Assembly (NCBI GenBank): GCA_007129635.1
Contig: SKVE01000733.1
Location: 1-8,962 of the forward strand
DNA from: Planctomycetaceae bacterium
Lineage (GTDB): Bacteria; Planctomycetota; Planctomycetia; Pirellulales; Pirellulaceae
Length of the DNA stretch: 8,962 bases
Direction of reading: 5' to 3'
Shown here: in pieces, positions 7,187 through 8,962 of the stretch
How positions within the stretch are numbered: position 1 is the first letter of the stretch
Layout: each line of letters starts with the position of its first letter
Position numbers and translations under genes: made by a program
Notes under the pieces: generated by a model
Told to the model about the DNA's origin: nothing
Seen by the model: the letters and a program-made list of their open reading frames with translations, nothing else
The model's database searches: none

Positions 7187-7209
7187 CTCCCGCCCCCCTT
7201 GCACTCGCA

Positions 7210-7231
7210 GGCCGCGCGGCCATGATTGACA
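7210..7231 (+). promoter_or_regulatory. Consensus -35 box next to a GC palindrome upstream of the FAH-family gene
   Basis: TTGACA at 7226-7231 is a perfect -35 hexamer, 61 bp before the ATG at 7293. No good -10 box is found at 16-18 bp; the nearest T/A-containing candidate (TACCTA at 7253-7258) is 21 bp away. The 12-bp palindrome GGCCGCGCGGCC at 7210-7221 lies directly upstream and could be an operator, though all-GC palindromes arise easily in this base composition. Confidence 0.3.
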
Positions 7232-7292
7232 AGATACAAGAGTCCGGGAGCGTACCTAACTTGAAACCATGCCGCAGGAGTCGAAGACCATC

Positions 7293-8156
7293 ATGAGACT
7301 GATCAGTTATGCTACGGAGACGGGATCGCGAGTTGCTGGCCGTCGAGGCGACTACTACGTTGATCTGAATCTGACCGATCCCGAGTTACCGCCGACGATG
7401 CGCGAGTTGTTGCGGCTGGGACCGGCGGGCTTGGACCGGGCTCGGGCGGCCGTCCAAGCCGGCCAACCGCTGGAGCCTCGGTCGCTGCGATTGCTGGCCC
7501 CGGTCCCCGATCCGGAGAAGGTCATCTGCATCGGCTTGAACTATGCCGACCACGCTGCCGAATCTCACTTGCCGACCCCAACCGAACCGGTGGTGTTCAA
7601 CAAGTTTCCGACGGCCGTCACGGGACACCAGTCCCCGATTCTGCTGCCCGCGATCAGCGACCAAGTCGACTACGAAGCCGAATTGGTCGTGGTGGTCGGC
7701 ACCGGGGGACGGGACATCCCCGAGTCGCAGGCTTTGCAGCATGTTGCGGGTTATACCTGCGGTCACGACGTGTCGGCTCGCGACTGGCAATTGAACAAAT
7801 CCAGCGGGCAATGGCTGCTGGGAAAGACGTTCGACACCTTCGCTCCGATGGGCCCCTACCTGGTGACGGTTGACGAGGTCGGTGATGCCGATGCGTTGGA
7901 GATCCGCCTGCGTCTGAATGGCCAGACCCTCCAGCATTCCAACACCAGCCAACTGATCTTTCCCATCGCCCATCTGATCCATTACGTGTCACGGGTATGC
8001 ACGTTGAAGCCGGGCGATGTCCTTTTCACGGGTACGCCGCCCGGTGTCGGGATGGCGCGCAAACCCCGCATCTTCTTGAAGCCGGGGGATCTTGTGGAAG
8101 TCGAGATCGAAAAACTGGGGGTGCTGGCCAATCCGGTGATCGAGCACAAAGCGTGA
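7293..8156 (+). CDS. Fumarylacetoacetate hydrolase family protein
   Basis: A cytosolic metal-dependent enzyme of 287 residues. The family cleaves or hydrates 2-oxo acids: acylpyruvate hydrolases, 2-hydroxyhepta-2,4-diene-1,7-dioate isomerases and 2,4-diketo-3-deoxy-L-fuconate hydrolases. A short variable N-domain (1-70) precedes the catalytic fold. Visible residues are GLNYADHAAE (81-90), metal ligands E128 and E130 in VDYEAELVVVVG, D159 in HDVSARDWQ, the conserved K178 in GKTFDTFAPMGP, and TGTPPGVG (246-253). The active site looks complete. The frame also has an ATG at 7269, but members usually begin at a residue string like MRLISY, so 7293 is preferred; AGGAG at 7276-7280 lies 12 nt upstream. 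The exact substrate cannot be read. The nearby enolase-superfamily and aldolase genes make a sugar-acid or keto-acid role plausible but unproven. Confidence 0.9.
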   Translation: MRLISYATETGSRVAGRRGDYYVDLNLTDPELPPTMRELLRLGPAGLDRARAAVQAGQPLEPRSLRLLAPVPDPEKVICIGLNYADHAAESHLPTPTEPVVFNKFPTAVTGHQSPILLPAISDQVDYEAELVVVVGTGGRDIPESQALQHVAGYTCGHDVSARDWQLNKSSGQWLLGKTFDTFAPMGPYLVTVDEVGDADALEIRLRLNGQTLQHSNTSQLIFPIAHLIHYVSRVCTLKPGDVLFTGTPPGVGMARKPRIFLKPGDLVEVEIEKLGVLANPVIEHKA

Positions 8157-8193
8157 TGCCCACAAGGACTCGATCAAAGGGTTGCTCGTAGTT

Positions 8194-8207
8194 CCGCCTT
8201 CAGGCGG
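8194..8207 (+). repeat. Short GC hairpin after the FAH-family gene
   Basis: CCGCC at 8194-8198 and GGCGG at 8203-8207 enclose TTCA. It lies 38 bp after the FAH-family stop and is followed by TCTTGTTA. It could be a weak terminator or a REP-type intergenic palindrome. The sequence style resembles repeats I associate with planctomycete genomes. Confidence 0.4.
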
Positions 8208-8320
8208 TCTTGTTAGGCTCTGTCAGACCTGGCGTGTTCAATTTGTCCCGTTTTCGCCCAGTTTTGTACTCCTGGAACGTAACGACTCTTGTTCCCCACT
8301 GGGCGGTCCGCTTTCTTTGG

Positions 8321-8436
8321 AGTGCGGTGGCTTGACGCCGCTTTGGCTGTGCCTTTCTTTCTCTCCGCTCCTCCAACAGCTATCGTGCAAGATACAAAGC
8401 TGACGCAGAACGAAAGCGGCGTCAAGCCACCGCACT
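8321..8436. repeat. Perfect 24-bp inverted repeat with 68-bp core
   Basis: The left arm at 8321-8344 begins AGTGCGGTGGCTTGACG, and the right arm at 8413-8436 is its exact reverse complement. The core at 8345-8412 shows no gene. When translated, the arms give CGGLTPL and GVKPPH, peptide strings I vaguely associate with spurious short ORFs in planctomycete genomes. It may be a single folded repeat unit nested in the larger element. Confidence 0.7.
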
Positions 8437-8498
8437 GCGAAAACGGCCCGAATCTCCTGCTAGGAGGATCTACGCAGAACAAAAACGGGATCAAACAC
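8403..8498 (+). repeat. Degenerate direct repeat inside the element
   Basis: A unit beginning ACGCAGAAC at 8403 recurs at 8472. The first nine bases are identical, and the following 17 match at about 11 positions. This suggests part of the inner repeat unit was duplicated and has diverged. Confidence 0.4.
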
Positions 8499-8533
8499 TT
8501 TGCCCTTGACAACCACAAACTGAACACGCCAGG

Positions 8534-8962
8534 TCAGACCCCTTTTCTGACAGATGGTAGGGATTCTTGATCCCAAAACGCCAACGAACCGAGTTCCTGG
8601 CGGAGTTGTTCCAGCTCGTCCGCTCGCACCGTCTGCAACGGCAATCGACAGGGCCCGCAATCCACGCCGCGGATCTTCATCGCCGCCTTCAACCCGGCAA
8701 CACCGCGCAATCGTACAATGGCATGAATGATCCGGACGGCCTGGCTCTGCAGGCGACGAGCCTGGTCCAGATCGTTGGCTCGGAAAGCATCGATCAACCG
8801 CACGTACAACGGCGCCAGGAAGTTGTAGGTGGAACCGACCGCTCCTTGAGCACCGACAGTCAGCGCCGACAACAGCATTTCGTCGCACCCGAATAAGATG
8901 TCGTACCGCCCGTCATCGAATTCGATGCATGCCTGGAACTGGTCGACCCGAGGCGCCGTGTA
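8534..8962 (-). CDS. N-acetylneuraminate lyase/DapA family aldolase, C-terminal half, runs off right edge
   Basis: The visible 142 residues are the C-terminal half of a class I TIM-barrel aldolase; the start lies beyond 8962. The visible part opens YTAPRVDQF. By comparison with the family, the Schiff-base lysine (GIK) should be the codon just outside the window. GCDEMLLSAL and GAVGSTYNF match the region of N-acetylneuraminate lyases that contacts the substrate end of the barrel. RGVDCGPCRLPLQ resembles the GPPRLPLQ region of animal-type sialic acid lyases more than the E. coli enzyme. These enzymes reversibly split N-acetylneuraminate into pyruvate and N-acetylmannosamine; relatives act on other 2-keto acids. 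The family-like part ends near LGSLAF. The last 11 or so residues (ESLPSVRKGV) and the TGA lie in or next to the intergenic repeat. The gene is convergent with the FAH-family gene. Confidence 0.88.
   Translation of the reverse strand, partial: YTAPRVDQFQACIEFDDGRYDILFGCDEMLLSALTVGAQGAVGSTYNFLAPLYVRLIDAFRANDLDQARRLQSQAVRIIHAIVRLRGVAGLKAAMKIRGVDCGPCRLPLQTVRADELEQLRQELGSLAFWDQESLPSVRKGV

Larger units (their letters stand above)
8222..8539. mobile_element. Non-coding inverted-repeat element between convergent genes
   Basis: The outer arms at 8222-8245 and 8516-8539 are inverted copies matching at 22 of 24 bases; the left arm begins GTCAGACCTGGCGTGTTC. Between them lies a second inverted repeat (8321-8344 and 8413-8436) and further degenerate repeats. 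There is no transposase and no plausible gene; the short open frames are translations of the repeats. The structure fits a non-autonomous element or two nested ones. After the right arm, TCTGACAG at 8546-8553 complements CTGTCAGA at 8220-8227, so the right end may carry a small internal insertion. The stop codon of the aldolase gene lies inside the right arm. Confidence 0.6.

Noticed and set aside
5840..7204. 454-codon minus-strand open frame opposite the unknown membrane-anchored gene
   Set aside because: This was the hardest choice because both frames are long. The plus frame has a ribosome binding site, a signal-like hydrophobic start and beta-type patterning; the minus frame reads as disordered, Arg/Pro/Gln-rich shadow and would run into the hpt leader.
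8182..8570. Several short open frames on both strands in the repeat region
   Set aside because: They are translations of the inverted repeats, mirror each other on both strands, and lack ribosome binding sites.

Overview
The window looks like chromosomal DNA of a planctomycete, probably of the Pirellula/Rhodopirellula type. This is an inference from style, not from a search. The signs are moderate-to-high GC, loosely packed genes on both strands, an unrecognised membrane-anchored protein, and intergenic inverted-repeat elements whose accidental translations (for example GVKPPH) I associate with that group. No rRNA, tRNA, CRISPR array, transposase or phage gene was seen.

Layout. 1-656: no convincing gene. 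It holds a two-unit 39-bp repeat that reads His/Asp/Gly-rich on the minus strand, and a 105-bp MITE-like element with perfect 24-bp terminal inverted repeats. 657-2111 (+): cardiolipin synthase-type phospholipase D. 2245-3354 (+): mandelate racemase/muconate lactonizing enzyme-like dehydratase or epimerase of the enolase superfamily. 3522-4025 (+): YbjN-like protein. 4022-5200 (-): GT-B glycosyltransferase, meeting the YbjN-like gene tail to tail with a 4-bp overlap. 5200-5751 (-): hypoxanthine phosphoribosyltransferase, joined to the glycosyltransferase by a TGATG stop/start overlap. 5978-7123 (+): divergent membrane-anchored protein of unknown function. 7293-8156 (+): fumarylacetoacetate hydrolase (FAH) family enzyme. 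8157-8560: repeat mosaic with nested inverted repeats. 8534-8962 (-): C-terminal half of an N-acetylneuraminate lyase/DapA-type aldolase that runs off the right edge.

How they fit together. The only clear operon is hpt followed by the glycosyltransferase. The enolase-superfamily enzyme, the FAH-family enzyme and the sialic-acid-lyase-like aldolase are all of kinds that act on sugar acids, keto acids or amino acids. They are not contiguous or co-oriented, so a shared pathway is only a guess. I found no clear undescribed multi-gene system. The most notable signals are the two intergenic inverted-repeat elements (one appears to supply the C-terminus and stop codon of the aldolase), the glycosyltransferase with a degenerate EX7E motif, and a 10-bp palindrome in the leader of hpt.
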